From NCBI GenBank assembly GCA_964036665.1, contig OZ038532.1, positions 18,875,037 to 18,939,036 on the forward strand: 64,000 nucleotides of DNA. The letters run 5' to 3'. The notes below the pieces were generated by a model that was not told where the DNA came from, made no database searches, and saw only the letters and a list, made by a program, of their open reading frames with translations. Shown one piece after another: positions 35,671 through 47,584 of the stretch. The position numbers and the translations under genes were made by a program. Every line of letters starts with the position of its first letter. The stretch's first letter is position 1. The DNA comes from Gordius sp. MW1. Taxonomy: Eukaryota > Nematomorpha > Gordioida > Gordea > Gordiidae.

Positions 35671-36439
35671 ACAAATGGTTTATCATACTCTGAACACGGC
35701 TAGGCTTGGATAGCCGAGCGTTCCCCTTAATCTTGAGTGTGACAAACAACTTTGGGAGATTTTTATAATATCCTTAAATGTCAGGACATTTTGAGTGAAA
35801 TTAAGAAGATCATTAATAAAATGTAAATGACGGTAAAATTTCGGAAATTGATGAAGATAAAAAGGAAAATTATTAAAATTTTCTGACAGCTGCAAGGACG
35901 TAAAGTATTTCTTAATATCTTAGGTTGTAAACACTTTTTTTGAAACATCATTGAGAAAACTCTAAGCCAGATCTTATGTTTATTAATTAAAGCTTGGAAC
36001 CTAATAAGAACAACATCTATAGAATGTTTTATTAAAAACAAGGAAATAGAAATTTATTTATATCTGAACACCAGCATTGTCAAATTAAATATTGCAAAGT
36101 GATAAAACGTATACAATATGAATAAATTTAAAAACGAAGTCTTAAATTGGCAATAAATAATCCTGCAACTTGTAAAAAATGCGATGAAAACCATTAAAAT
36201 GCACATATGTTTTCCTAAACATTTATAAGTAAATAAGTTTTTACATCAAAATAGTTTTTATAAATTTGTTATATGATTTTTACGGTAAGGATGGATATAT
36301 GTTAAATGTCATTAGGTTTATAGTTAACAATATTTTATGTTCAACTGTTTACTAAAAATCTCAATATACGCGCAAAAGGTGACTTTAGTTGATTTTTTGA
36401 TGAACCTGTTCATTTATATTGTTGAACGGAAGTTTATAT

Positions 36440-37865
36440 TAATTGCTATGCAATTTATGGGCTCGTTTTTTGGTGTCCGTCCGTCGTCCGTCCGTTGTAT
36501 CCTCCCTATCTATTTGCATTGGGTATATTAGGTTATCGCTTTTTTAAATTAATGCATGAGAAAGAGGTGCCCCACCCCTCATCTCTATCTCCCTCGCTGT
36601 GTTATTTTTTAAATTAATGCATAAGAGGTGCCCCACCCCTCATCTCTATCTCCCTCGCTTTCGGGCGGGGTCGGGTTTTAATTGCTACGTTAAATTATTA
36701 TATAATAAACATGAATAAAAGTTGTTTACTTTTAATTGCTATGCAATTTAACTAGTTTTTGGGTTAGAATCCCGGAGTTTTTTTTGACTCTTATGATTGT
36801 TCTTGTAACTATCATTGATAATAAGACTTTTTGGCCGTCCGCTGGCTGCTGACCAATGAAAAAAATGACCATTGGCCAAAATGTGAATCCGAGTTTATTT
36901 TTTCGTTTTTTTTGACTATTATGATTATTCCTGTTACTACCATTGCTATTATGACTTTTTGGCCGTCCGCTGGCTCCTGACCGATGGAAAAAATGACCAT
37001 TGGCCAAAATGTGAATTGAAATTATTTTTTTCGTTTTTTTTGACTATTATGATTGTTCCTGTTCCTACCATTGCTATTATGACTTTTTGGCCGTCCGCTG
37101 GCTGCTGACCAATGGAATAAAATGACCATTGGCCAAAATGTGATTCGAAAACTTTTTTTTCGTTTTTTTTAGACTAATATGAATTTATATCCACTTTTAC
37201 CGTGTCCTGGCTGCTGACCAATGGAAAAAAATGACCATTGGCCAAAATGTGATTCGAAAATTTTTTTCGTTTTTTTTACTCTTATGAATTTATATCCACT
37301 TTTACCGTGTGCTGGCTGCTGACCAATGGAAAAAAATGACCATTGGCCAAAGTGAGCATCAAAATTTTTTTTCCGTTTTTTGGCTATCATTGACTTATAG
37401 AGTATCTGTTGGTACTGACCAATAGAGAAAAAATGACCATTGGCCAAATTTTTGACTTTTTTAATTAAAAATTGTTCAAATTCAACAAAATATTTCTCCC
37501 AACAATTCTGCAAATTCTTAACATTGTGATGTTTTATAATATAATGTTTGTTAGACCCATAATCACTAAAGGCCATAAAAAATGTAATACGCAACTAGAT
37601 GCAAACACTAAACCTAACCCTTGCCTATATTACATTTTGCCTATAATATTACATTTTGCCTAAATGGAAAATTTGTATAAATAATTAATTAATCATTAGG
37701 CATTTAATACCCCCCTATAGGCATTCTCGCCCCTTCCCACCTTTCTCGCCCATAAATTGCATAGCAAATATGATACATTTATACGAAGTACAGATGAGTC
37801 GTCCCCCCTTCCCTTCCCCTCTTCCCTTCCCTTCTCCCCCTTCCCACGAGAGCCGAAGGCCCGAG
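36440..37865 (+). repeat. HINE-like repeat, copy D
   Basis: A shorter complete copy: TAATTGCTATGCAATTTATG at the 5' edge, two CCCCACCCCTCATCTC blocks, few tandem units, core, subterminal inverted repeat and terminal stem-loop (GAGAGCCGAAGGCCCGAG). The flanks TTTATAT and TTTATTT are similar, but AT-rich flanks make this weak evidence for a target duplication. Confidence 0.85.
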
Positions 37866-38039
37866 TTTATTTCAATAACAGTTTGCATTGTAAAGATGGA
37901 ATTAAATTAATATTTGACATTTTTTGCTAAATAATAAGTTAAAATTCAGGGCATAAAGTATTTTTAAAAATCTAATTAAATACGGATCTTACGGAGCAAG
38001 GTTAAATTTCAATTTTATGATATACAATTTCTAGAGATC

Positions 38040-38206
38040 CATGGGCGTAGCCAGGTTTTGGATTAGGGGGGGGGGGGCAAAACGTTGTAAAGTTTAATTA
38101 GGGGGGGGGGGCAAAACGTAATTTTTTTTTTTAATTTTTAAGCGTTTTTGGATTGAAATTTTTTTTTTCTCGCTATTTAGGGGGGGGGGCCTTGCCTACG
38201 CCCATG
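38040..38206. mobile_element. hAT-like MITE (CATGGGCGTAGCCAGG group)
   Basis: Ends CATGGGCGTAGCCAGG and CCTTGCCTACGCCCATG bound 167 bp with three long G runs. No matching flanks, so its duplication has decayed or a boundary is shifted. Confidence 0.65.
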
Positions 38207-38618
38207 TCATGGCCTATGCATGTTTAACGAATCGTATATAATTTACTTGTAAATGATATCAAATAATTGTTTAAACAGCCTATCAAAGAGCCAATTTTAG
38301 GTACCTGCTGCTAGTTTATATGTCAAAATAAGATGATTCATATTTGTTATTCAATCGTTGGCATCTTATTAAATATGGCTAACGTCCTTTTACAGCGTTT
38401 TCCTGGCAAAAGCAGGCCTTACCCCTTCATTTATATTTCAGGTAAGAACGAAGGCGTAATTTATATAAATATTTGATTGACTGTTTATTTGTTCAGCTCA
38501 GATCGCTTGGCAGCAAAATTTGGCCTCCCAATTTAGTCCCTTATTTACCATTTAACCTAATTTATAAAAGGATCTTTATTTGGAATATTCTGCATTTTTT
38601 GTCTTAAACTTTGAAAAT

Positions 38619-41600
38619 ATGCAATTTTATCTTCTCTTCCTATGCACCTTCTTAGTTGCAGTCAATGGACAAAGTGAGCTTATTTAATTTTTTAGCTATT
38701 CTTGAATTATTGCAATTTTTTCATTTTCATATTATAATATATATGACACTTTGTGAATTTTAAATCATTCCCAATCAATCTTGTATTCAAAACGGTGACG
38801 AAAATTTAAGATAAAGCAATATTGTATAATTCTATTTGTACCAATTTATTATTTTATTATTTAATAAGTCAATTCATTAATATTAATGTTCAATTACATT
38901 GGCATAATTTTACAAGATAGGTGATTTTTAAGATATGTGCTAACTAAAAAAAGCGGAGAACTTACTATCCCGGCCAAATGAAAATTTTTACTTCCGCATC
39001 ATCAAACCTATATTTGTTTAAAGAAGTTTTTAGTCCAATCTAAAAATTTCAAAACAAATTGACTCTAAATTACATTATTAAATCGCTTCTTGAATATTAA
39101 GGATTTGGGCGAAGATTATTGCAGCAATGTCAAATTGCGATACCTAGTAAAGGAATTGCTGCTTTTCCTGCTGCAGCCAATCAAGCCAGTCTTAGAATAC
39201 CAGTTAATCAATGGCGAGAATGGATTGTAGGTTAGAATTTTAATCCATTATTTCTGTTTTTTATGGATTTAATCAATTTATTAGGATATTATGGACATAT
39301 GCACTCATAAAATGTTGTTATAAATGAAGCAAGATGATTTTGGAATATATTGGCCATATTAGACAGTGGCGTAATATAAAAAAACTCAGAAATATGAATA
39401 GGACACTTGTTTGTGTTGTGATATAGAAATAATTAAGATTTAATTTCAGACGAAAATCTACTACAAGCTATTTATACCAAAATTTTCTTTTCCTAGTGCG
39501 TGTTTTAAATTGAAAAGAAAATTTCTATTTTACAAATTCTTCAAAAAATTATCTTCTTTAAAATACTATCTCAACTTTTAAAATAGAAGAGGAAGATGCT
39601 AATAAAATCCAAATTTTAGTATCAACGGTAATTAATAATTTATTTTTCTAAAAACGCTGATTTAAACTTGCTTTAGATTCATTGTTTATAGAAATTATTG
39701 CGAGTATTAATACTACTGGAATAATGAATATTCAAATAAATCATAATATTACAAAGCATTTTGCGCGCTTCATTCATGCATGATTCATTTTTAAACTTAA
39801 TTTACAGTCTATTTTTTTATAAACTGAGTGTGCATACAGTAGAGATTGATGATCAAAAACTAACAGTTAATAATAATCTGCATAGTTTAGGAAATTGATT
39901 TGTGTAGCTTATTTAGGTGATTATGACACGACATAGCCAACTTTGTAAATCTAATATAGTTGGCATCGGCAAAGTCAATATTATCATATTCGAATCGGAT
40001 CTACGGATGGCCCATAAATGCGCAGGGGATAGATGGGCTTTTTCTTAAAAATATACGACCCAGGCTTGGACGGGCTTTAAGTAACCAAACGTGGGTCAGG
40101 CCTGGTCGGTCTAAAAATAGGCCCTGCTTTCGGCTAGCAAAATTATTTAAATTAGGTTTGTATTTTTTTATTTTAATGTATAGGAAATGGTGTGTTAACG
40201 TTCGTTATCAGATTCTATAACTATATGATTCTCACAATAATGATTTATTCAATATATTTTTCCTTATTATTTATAAATAGAAATTGTGATTTTTAGAAGA
40301 GAATCCCTAAGGCTTTTTTCAATGAGGCTTAAATTAACAAAATTAGGTGATTTTTGTTAAACAAATTAACCTTGTATAGAGTTTATAATTAAATGGTTTT
40401 ATGCAGTTACAAGTGCTACTAGTAAAATTCAAACGGCGGGTCGCTTATTGGAATAAATAATAACCGCTTGATTCCAATGATTTTTAACATGATTAATATT
40501 AAACATTTTTACTAAATAAATAAATGCTTGCTTTAATATTGACAAAAAAATTGCACAAAGTAGCAAAATATAAAAATTATTTTTCGGGAACCTTTCCTGG
40601 GCCCACGTTCTGTAAATAATAAGCTGACCGGGCTTGGGCCTATGATACTGGGGCGGATTTTCTAGTTTTAAAATATTCGTACTAGTAAGCCAATTGAGCC
40701 CGAAAGGCTTGTGCATATCTCTAATTCTAACAATGGCCCAGGTTGGCGTATGCAGAAAAATTTAAACGAGCTCTGCAAATTGCTTCTTAATAGAAAGACC
40801 ACAAGCGGAATTGGGTCACTTAATTTAAATATTTTTTTAACTGTTAATGCTTTTTCTAAATTCAAGCATATTACTGAAGATCTTATTACTGTTTTTTTGT
40901 CAAAAACCCATCTTAGATATTGAATATATAAAATTTTAATTATTTCTGTTTAATCGAACAAAATTAAGCCCCTACGCCGCCCCTAATGTTTACAATCGAT
41001 CTTGTTTAATAGTGTTATTTATCAAAAAAATTTAAACCCCCTCCTAGAGAACTGCACGGGGACCCGAGACCTGACCCTACCCGGACCCGACCTGGGTCGG
41101 GTCTGGGTAGAAAATTTAAAAATGACTTCGGGTCGGGTCGGGTCCGGGTAGAAAATTTAAAAATGCTTCTGGGTAGGGTCAAATTTATAGAGTCGGGTCC
41201 AAGCTTTATACATTGTAAAAAACACGCGATCCTATTTTTTTTATTAATGTTAATTGCTAAGCAAAGAGTGTTTTCAAATAATGCACAACTAATTTGGATC
41301 ATTCATTCATTTAATTCTCTTCCTCTTTTTTTAAATTTTAAAACTTCGAACTCTGAAGTGCTAGCTAATTCTCATCACTACTTCAAACTACATAAATTAC
41401 TCCTGTTTTTAATTTGACTATTAAAAGGTAAATTATTTCAATAAAAGTAAGTTATAAATGTTTCATGTGCAATTTTTTTTTATAATAACTAATAATTATT
41501 TTTAAGTTTCATATCAAATGAATTTATCTTAAATTGCACTTCAAACTTAAAACATTTGAACAGTCACTATAAATTTCATCATATTTACTAAATTGATTAT

Positions 41601-43413
41601 AATCAGTTATAAAATAATGGTTTCATAATAACAATAAATGGATGTTAAATAGTTGTCTCAAGTCTATAACATATGAGCAGTTTACTTGATATTAGGAAAC
41701 TAAATATAGATAAATAAATATGAGTTTTTTTTCACCATCCCCTTTAAAGAATACAAATCATCATGGCTTTTATTAGTCGATTTAATTTTAAACACATCAA
41801 TTTTCGCGCTCAAAAGTAATTTGTTTTAATAATTATTCAGGTCGGGTTCGGGTTGAAGTTTTTAAAATGCTTTCGGGTCGGGTTCGGGTAGAAAATTTGA
41901 AAATGATTTCGGGTCGGGTTGGGTCCGGGTAGAAAATTTGAAAATGATTACGGGTCGGGTTTAGGTAGAAAATTTGAAAATCACTTCGGGTCGGGTTCGG
42001 GTGAAAAAAAGTGACTTTGCAGTTCTCTACCCCCTCCTCGCAATCCTGCCTACGCCATTGATATCAAAATTCCCTTTTACATTTAATATTTTAAACTTAG
42101 TGAAAGTATTTATAATTTTCTATAATGTGAAAAAAAATAAATTTGGTCTTAAGAATTAATTTTACTTTTCCAAACTTGAAGCACAGATTTGCCTTTGTAA
42201 TTACATATAGGCGTTGAGCTCTAACTTTCAAACTATGAGAATACAAATTAATAATCATAATATAATGGTTGTGCTTGAGATTCTAATTCATACATGCAAT
42301 AATGATTTCTATTTAGATGATCGTACCTCGCAAGGAATAGTTGTCCAAGTTGGCAAACTTGCAGGAGCAGGAGCAGTTTGTAATGTTGACGTCAGATTTA
42401 GGCTGTTTGGCTCCAACGCCGTTTGTAAGTTATTTTATAATAAATTATGTTATTTCGCTACTATACATTTGAGAATTAAAAGTTAGTGTTTTATATCATA
42501 TTAATAAATTTGGTCATGGCTAACCTCATGGGTTGATAAAGGACTGCAGACACAACACTCTCTTATTTAAAATACGTGTTAATTATTATTAAACAATTCA
42601 CCTACAACAGCATAAAAATTCCCGAAATAATTGATTAAAGCGACACTTCTATACGACAACTTTATTCATGTCTTTAAAATTATTGGTTCTTATTTAAACC
42701 GAATAAGTTTTTTATTGGCTCAAGTGAATCGAAAAAGCGTGAGTAATGACAAGATTCCTCTGACCACACATACGCTAATTGCTTTAAAGGCGTGTTTTAG
42801 CATATTTATGAACGTTTTAAGCTTGCTCAGCAATAAACAAGTTGCCTTAAAATATCAATGTAAATATCGATTTTATTTCTCGATAGGAAATACTGATTTG
42901 ATGAGTTGTAATGTAAATACGTGTTCAATTCACCACGTACAACTTTTAATTTTGATTCAAGAACACTTTTACAAGTTATATAAACTTAGATATCTCTGCC
43001 GTAATTAAATAATATCAATGTTTTTTAAGTCTATATTTTTATACAACAAATAGGTTCTACAATGTAAAATCTTTTTTTAAGGTAAAAATTAATAAAAATT
43101 TATTAAAAACATGAATAAGCCATAATTATCAATTAAATATAGCTAAATCAATTTAATATTTATCTCAGCTTTGACGCCAGCCGGTGGGGTGCCACCTGCA
43201 CCCTTGGTATCATCCAATTTGCCAGCAGCTCCTTCAGTGATAGGAGGCAACTCGATGACTATCACCCTGACAAGTGACCCAACTAGAAATGTTGGAAGTT
43301 ATAGTGCTTATAATTACAACTTTGCTAATGGTGTAGCGGGATCAGTTGCCGCTCAGCCAATAACGGTGCCTATATTGAAAATAACTGCATTTTATAATTT
43401 GAATCATTTATAA
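38619..43413 (+). CDS. Secreted small protein, CUB-like (4 exons)
   Basis: Exons 38619-38673, 39102-39230, 42317-42424 and 43169-43413 join in frame (phase 1 at each junction, GT-AG borders) to about 178 residues. The first exon is a clean signal peptide (MQFYLLFLCTFLVAVNG), so the product should enter the secretory pathway. The mature part has two cysteines (QQCQIA..., AVCNVDV), a hydrophobic GIVVQVG strand, CNVDVRFRLFG, and near the end NSMTITLTSDP followed by YSAYNYNF. That order resembles the last strands of a CUB domain, but the match is faint. The exon map is inferred; the large intron 39231-42316 could hide another exon, and the last exon could splice on at the weak donor after ATAACG near 43368. 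Function unknown. Confidence 0.62.
41045..42029. mobile_element. hAT-like element with CGGGT subterminal arrays, perfect 8-bp duplication
   Basis: A 985-bp element with termini TAGAGAACTGCA / TGCAGTTCTCTA and identical flanks CCCCCTCC (41037-41044, 42030-42037). Both arms are repeats of GGGTCGGGT with AGAAAATTTGAAAATG. It lies in the long intron of the secreted-protein gene. The duplicated target appears to be the C-run of an older MITE whose right end CTGCCTACGCCATTG is at 42046-42060. Confidence 0.87.
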
Positions 43414-44776
43414 AAATTATTTATATATTAATAAATGCTCAACATGTATTTTAAATATTGTTATTTCATGTTTAGTATGTGAAGAATGAGGGAAGATCCA
43501 CTAGGTATTACATGGCTCTCCGATTCAGGACATAGGATCCAACATTGCTGATAATACTAACATTGTTTCCATTTAATTGTTCCCATTTATTAATATTAAA
43601 AGTATGCATATTCAATACATCCATTAATTTTAGAATAAAAGTCTACCTAATCTAGAAAAATGTATTACCTGCTTAATATTATAATAGCAAAAGTATCCAT
43701 TTTTTGTTTATGATATTGAGGCTAAAAACTATTTTGCAAACATGTTTCATTTACAAATTCTAGGTGTCAAATAATTTGTTTCACCAAAATCCTTAACTCT
43801 AAACCCAGGCAACGGGGACATTAAAATATACTTTAAAGGGGCGCATAAGGTAGGGATCTAGATAAAATAAATTAAATTTCAATCTACCCTAAATATGACA
43901 TTTTTAAACTTTGTCAACTATAATTAAAAAGTTATACCAAAAAAGAGTATAGGGGAGACCGGGGGCCGGAGCTAGTCGTAGCCCGGGGTTACTATTATCT
44001 TTGTAATATTTTTTTAAATAATAATTATATATAATTAAAATTTAAACCATATGTGTATTTTTTAATAAGGTATAAGTAAAAATTTTTATTTATATAAAAT
44101 AGAATTTAAAATTTCTATAGAGGAAAAACAATTTTTTGGGGTATTAGTAGCCTTGAAAAAATTTTGGATTTTGGACATACAAATTTTTTGGCTATATATT
44201 TGAACTAATTTTAGTTCTGTCTTATAAAGGGAAATTTTTTATATAAAACCGTCTAATAATTAAATTTTTATTTGCAATATAACATGTTAAATTAATAATT
44301 GTTTATAAAATTAGGGGTCGGGGCTAGTCGGTGAGGGGCTAGTGCTAGCCATTTTTTATTGTGTAGACAAATGTCAAGATTTAAAAAACACTAATTTTGT
44401 TTAATAATAATTTATCTTAGTGTAATTTGGAATACTAATAGACTATTTAAAGATTTTTTTCATAGCAGAATTTATCTTATGGGTACCTAAATCAGATTAT
44501 CATCTTGACCCTTTTTTATTTGTATTATGTAAAATATAACCATATTACATTTGCATTTTTATGTTTAGTATAATAAAACAGTTTTTTTTATTGATTTGAG
44601 TTAGCATACACCAATAGTAAGTGAAAACGTAAGGGATAATCTATGCCCCGAAAGGGGCTATGACTTGCCCCGGGCATTTTTTAAATTTTTAGGATTTTTT
44701 TTTTAATTTTAATTTGTGAGAAAACTGTTGTGTCTTTGGAACCGAGGAGGGAGTTTATTTGTGGACCTTTAACTCT
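43414..44776. other. Intergenic, with a G-rich inverted-repeat relic
   Basis: No gene seen. Between about 43955 and 44685, G/C-rich patches (GGAGCTAGTCGTAGCCCGGG on the left, GGGCTATGACTTGCCCCGGG on the right) are partly inverted around AT-rich DNA, perhaps an old transposon. Its class and ends cannot be fixed. Confidence 0.35.
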
Positions 44777-45114
44777 TGTAATGTCAGGGGGATGCGGGAA
44801 GGGGGATTTAAGTTACTCGTTAGGTAATTATTCTCCTTTAACCCCTTTGTCCAATTATTTTATTGTTTCTACTATTATACAAATGCCGACGGATATTACT
44901 ATAAGTTCGAGAGAGATATATAAACGGCGTAGCGAGGAAGTGAATTGAGGGACGACAAAAACTATAAGACACGGGGGTATTGTCGTATTGGATACAATCC
45001 CAAGCCAGAAATTTTATTACCTCCTAAACCTCCCAGAACCATTAGAAGAAAACGCTAAAAGTATGAGGGCACGAAACGTATAGGGAATTGGGCCTTGGAA
45101 GTATTTATTGGAAC

Positions 45115-46206
45115 CATAGACTACATAGACTGCTCATCACGGTATAAAATGTGTGTGTTTTTTCCGCCATTTTGAATAACACATAATATACCTCAATACC
45201 CTCACAAACAAGGTCAATTATGAATTATAAAAATACAATAAAAATTAAAAATGTAAAAACTGTAATGATATTAAAATTAATCTAATAAATTATATATCAG
45301 AATACATAAATATTGTATTAATGCTCAATTTGTTAGTTGGGAATTAATGATAAAGTAAAGAAGTATATATTTTAAAAAGGTGAATGAAACATATTGAACT
45401 TGTTAGATATCAACAACATTATATTGACACATTTCATAAAAATTAAAAATGTAAAAACTGTAATAATATTAAAATTAATCTAATAAATTATATATCAGAA
45501 TACATAAATATTGTATTAATGCTCAATTTTTTAGTTGGGGATTAATGATAAAGCAAAGAAGTATATATTTTAAAAAGGTGAATGAAACATATTGAACTTG
45601 TTAGATATCAACAACATATTATTGACACATTTCATAAAAATTAAAAATGTAAAAACTGTAATAATTAAAATTAATTTAATAAATTATATTTCAGAATACA
45701 TAAATATTGTATTAATGCTCAATTCGTAAGTTGGGAATTAATGATAAAGTAAAGAAATATATATTTTAAAAAGGTGAATGAAACATATTGAACTTGTTAG
45801 ATATCAACAACATTATATTGACACATTTCATAAAAATTGTTAAAACTGTAATGATATTAAAATTATTCTAATAAATTATATATCAGAATACATAAATATT
45901 GTAATAATACTCAATTTGTTACTTGGGAATTAATTATAAAGTAAAGAAGTATATAATGTACCCTCTCAAATAAGGTCAATTATGAATTAACACCTAATTT
46001 TTTTTAAAAATATCGTATATCTTGTAATATCTTACTTATTTATGGTATCAAATCCTTTTTTCTTTAACTCTCCTGTTCGAAGAAAACGACATAGCGCAAA
46101 ACCACATTATATGATATAGGACGGTAGTGTTATTCAAATTGGAGGCAAATTTCACACACAATTTGCCATATGAAACATATGATATGGGCAGTCTATGTAG
46201 TCTATG
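45115..46206 (-). mobile_element. Non-autonomous P-type element with perfect 8-bp duplication
   Basis: Ends CATAGACTACATAGACTG on both sides in inverted orientation, flanked by identical ATTGGAAC (45107-45114, 46207-46214), the duplication size of P elements. Read on the minus strand, the right 150 bp match the 5' region of the P gene at 51211, including a degraded first THAP exon near 46060-46115 with the cysteines partly lost. The interior is a tandem satellite (next entry). No transposase is possible. Confidence 0.87.
45239..45960. repeat. Tandem satellite inside the P-type element, about 4 x 198 bp
   Basis: Units begin near 45239, 45438, 45637 and 45835 with AAAATTAAAAATGTAAAAAC and share GTATTAATGCTCAATTTGTT and TAAAGTAAAGAAGTATATAT. 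The latter pieces resemble intron 2 of the P transposase gene (GTATTAATACTCAATTTA and TAAAGTAAAGAA at 61341-61375), so the array seems to have grown from a P intron. Confidence 0.75.
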
Positions 46207-46668
46207 ATTGGAACATAGAGAGACTCTTCTTATAAGGAATTAGTCCTTGGGAATATCGAAGAAACTTGGGGCCATAAATTAGAATTCCGGAGGGTTTAAA
46301 ACGAAAAGGGGTCATAGAAGCCAAAAAGCCTTGAAGATGACAGATCTAGAACGATAAGGGAGGCCAAGCCAGGTTAACGGGGCCAAGAAATGAAAGGTAT
46401 AAAAGGCCAAGGGGGAATGTAAAAACACACACTCTCACTCTCACTCTCGCACACTTATTTACTCACTTTTTCCCAAAGGATGGTTACGCAATAATGACAT
46501 TATAAAATCCCCAAACCCCCATTTTTCCCTGTTTCCTACATTTCGCCATAGTTCATATTTATATCCGTGGTGTTTGAATTAATAAAGGAATATATAAATT
46601 CGATTTAAAGACTAAATTCTTTATTCAACCCCAATACAAAAACGGAAAAGTGGTGCCCCGTACACGAT

Positions 46669-47135
46669 AGTACTCACGACCTTAAGATTATTGCTACCCT
46701 TCTCGACGAAAGTGGGAAAATTTTCTACAAATTGTAAACAATTAAATTTGACAAAAAAGAGGAAATTCAATCTCCTCAGGCATTTCAATTAACACCCCGA
46801 AGTAAAAGAACCCCCGCAAATCTATATCCCAAAATTAACAACAGTGGTATCAAAAGCAAACAACCGTTCCATCGTAGCAGCAAAAACAACAAATTTTCCG
46901 AACTTCCAAACAAATGAATCGTAGAGTAAGTTCATAATTTAGAATTTTATGCTAGTATATTCTATAATATTTTTCATAATAGTGATTTTCTCTTTGTTAA
47001 TTAATTTTAAGAAATACGTATTAAAATGTTTAATAGTAATAATTCTAAAATTTATATAAATCATATGTTTGCTGAGTTATTAGGATATATTGATTATTTA
47101 GTTATATTATTGGGCGGTATTTTTATTGGTTATTT
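46669..47135. other. Remnant leader/gag region of the Ty3-like element
   Basis: Between the primer-binding site and the zinc knuckles only about 480 bp remain, without a readable capsid frame. It is probably the leader plus a largely deleted gag. Confidence 0.4.
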
Positions 47136-47361
47136 TTTGCCTAAATTAGGACGTAATGATAAATGTTATAATTGTGGATAAAGAAATCATATAGCGCGCA
47201 ATTGCTATATTGGTATTAAACCATTAAATAATCAACCATTAAATACTTGAAACCAAAGTAAAGGTAATTACATCACTCCCAGGTGTGTTAACTGTGGTAA
47301 TATAGGACACTACTCTGAATTTTGTAAAAATAAAGTGTTGTTCCCCAAATATAAAAATTAG
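47136..47361 (+). pseudogene. Nucleocapsid-type double zinc knuckle, gag remnant
   Basis: Two CX2CX4HX4C knuckles lie in the same frame: C-YN-C...H-IARN-C at 47164-47205 and C-VN-C-GNIG-H-YSEF-C at 47284-47325. The frame is broken by TAA within the first knuckle and TGA between the two. Such paired knuckles mark the nucleocapsid part of retroelement gag. HINE copy E (47585-49667) separates this from the protease frame downstream. Confidence 0.75.
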
Positions 47362-47584
47362 GTAACTTAATCAGTAACGTATATCATTATAAAAATATTT
47401 ACAATTAATGTATAATTTTGATCACTTTAAATTCTTAAAAATAAATGTATGAGTTTGGCATTAATATTACTTTACCTCAATATATATCGCTCCCCATCCC
47501 ATTATTATCCATTTTCCCCAACTTCATAGAAGTTATTGACGTTATTGTTCAATTACCGAAAATATATTAATATGAATATATAAA

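Larger units (their letters stand above)
44777..46668 (+). repeat. LTR region and primer-binding site of a second Ty3-like element
   Basis: A TATA box TATAAAAGG lies at 46398-46406, an AATAAA signal at 46581-46586, and TGGTGCCCCGTACACGAT at 46651-46668 is placed as a primer-binding site just after an LTR. Its left limit is not provable; TGTAATGTCAGGGGGATGCG at 44777 is a candidate start. The putative LTR is split by the P-derived element 45115-46206. No partner LTR lies in the window. Confidence 0.55.

Noticed and set aside
40010..40725. A further hAT-like element in the intron of the secreted-protein gene
   Set aside because: Some GGGCCC-rich blocks and a TGCATATCTCTA end are visible, but no matching left end or duplication could be found.
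42631..43008. 125-codon open frame in the last intron of the secreted-protein gene
   Set aside because: No ATG at its start, no domain, composition like the surrounding intron; probably chance, though not excluded.
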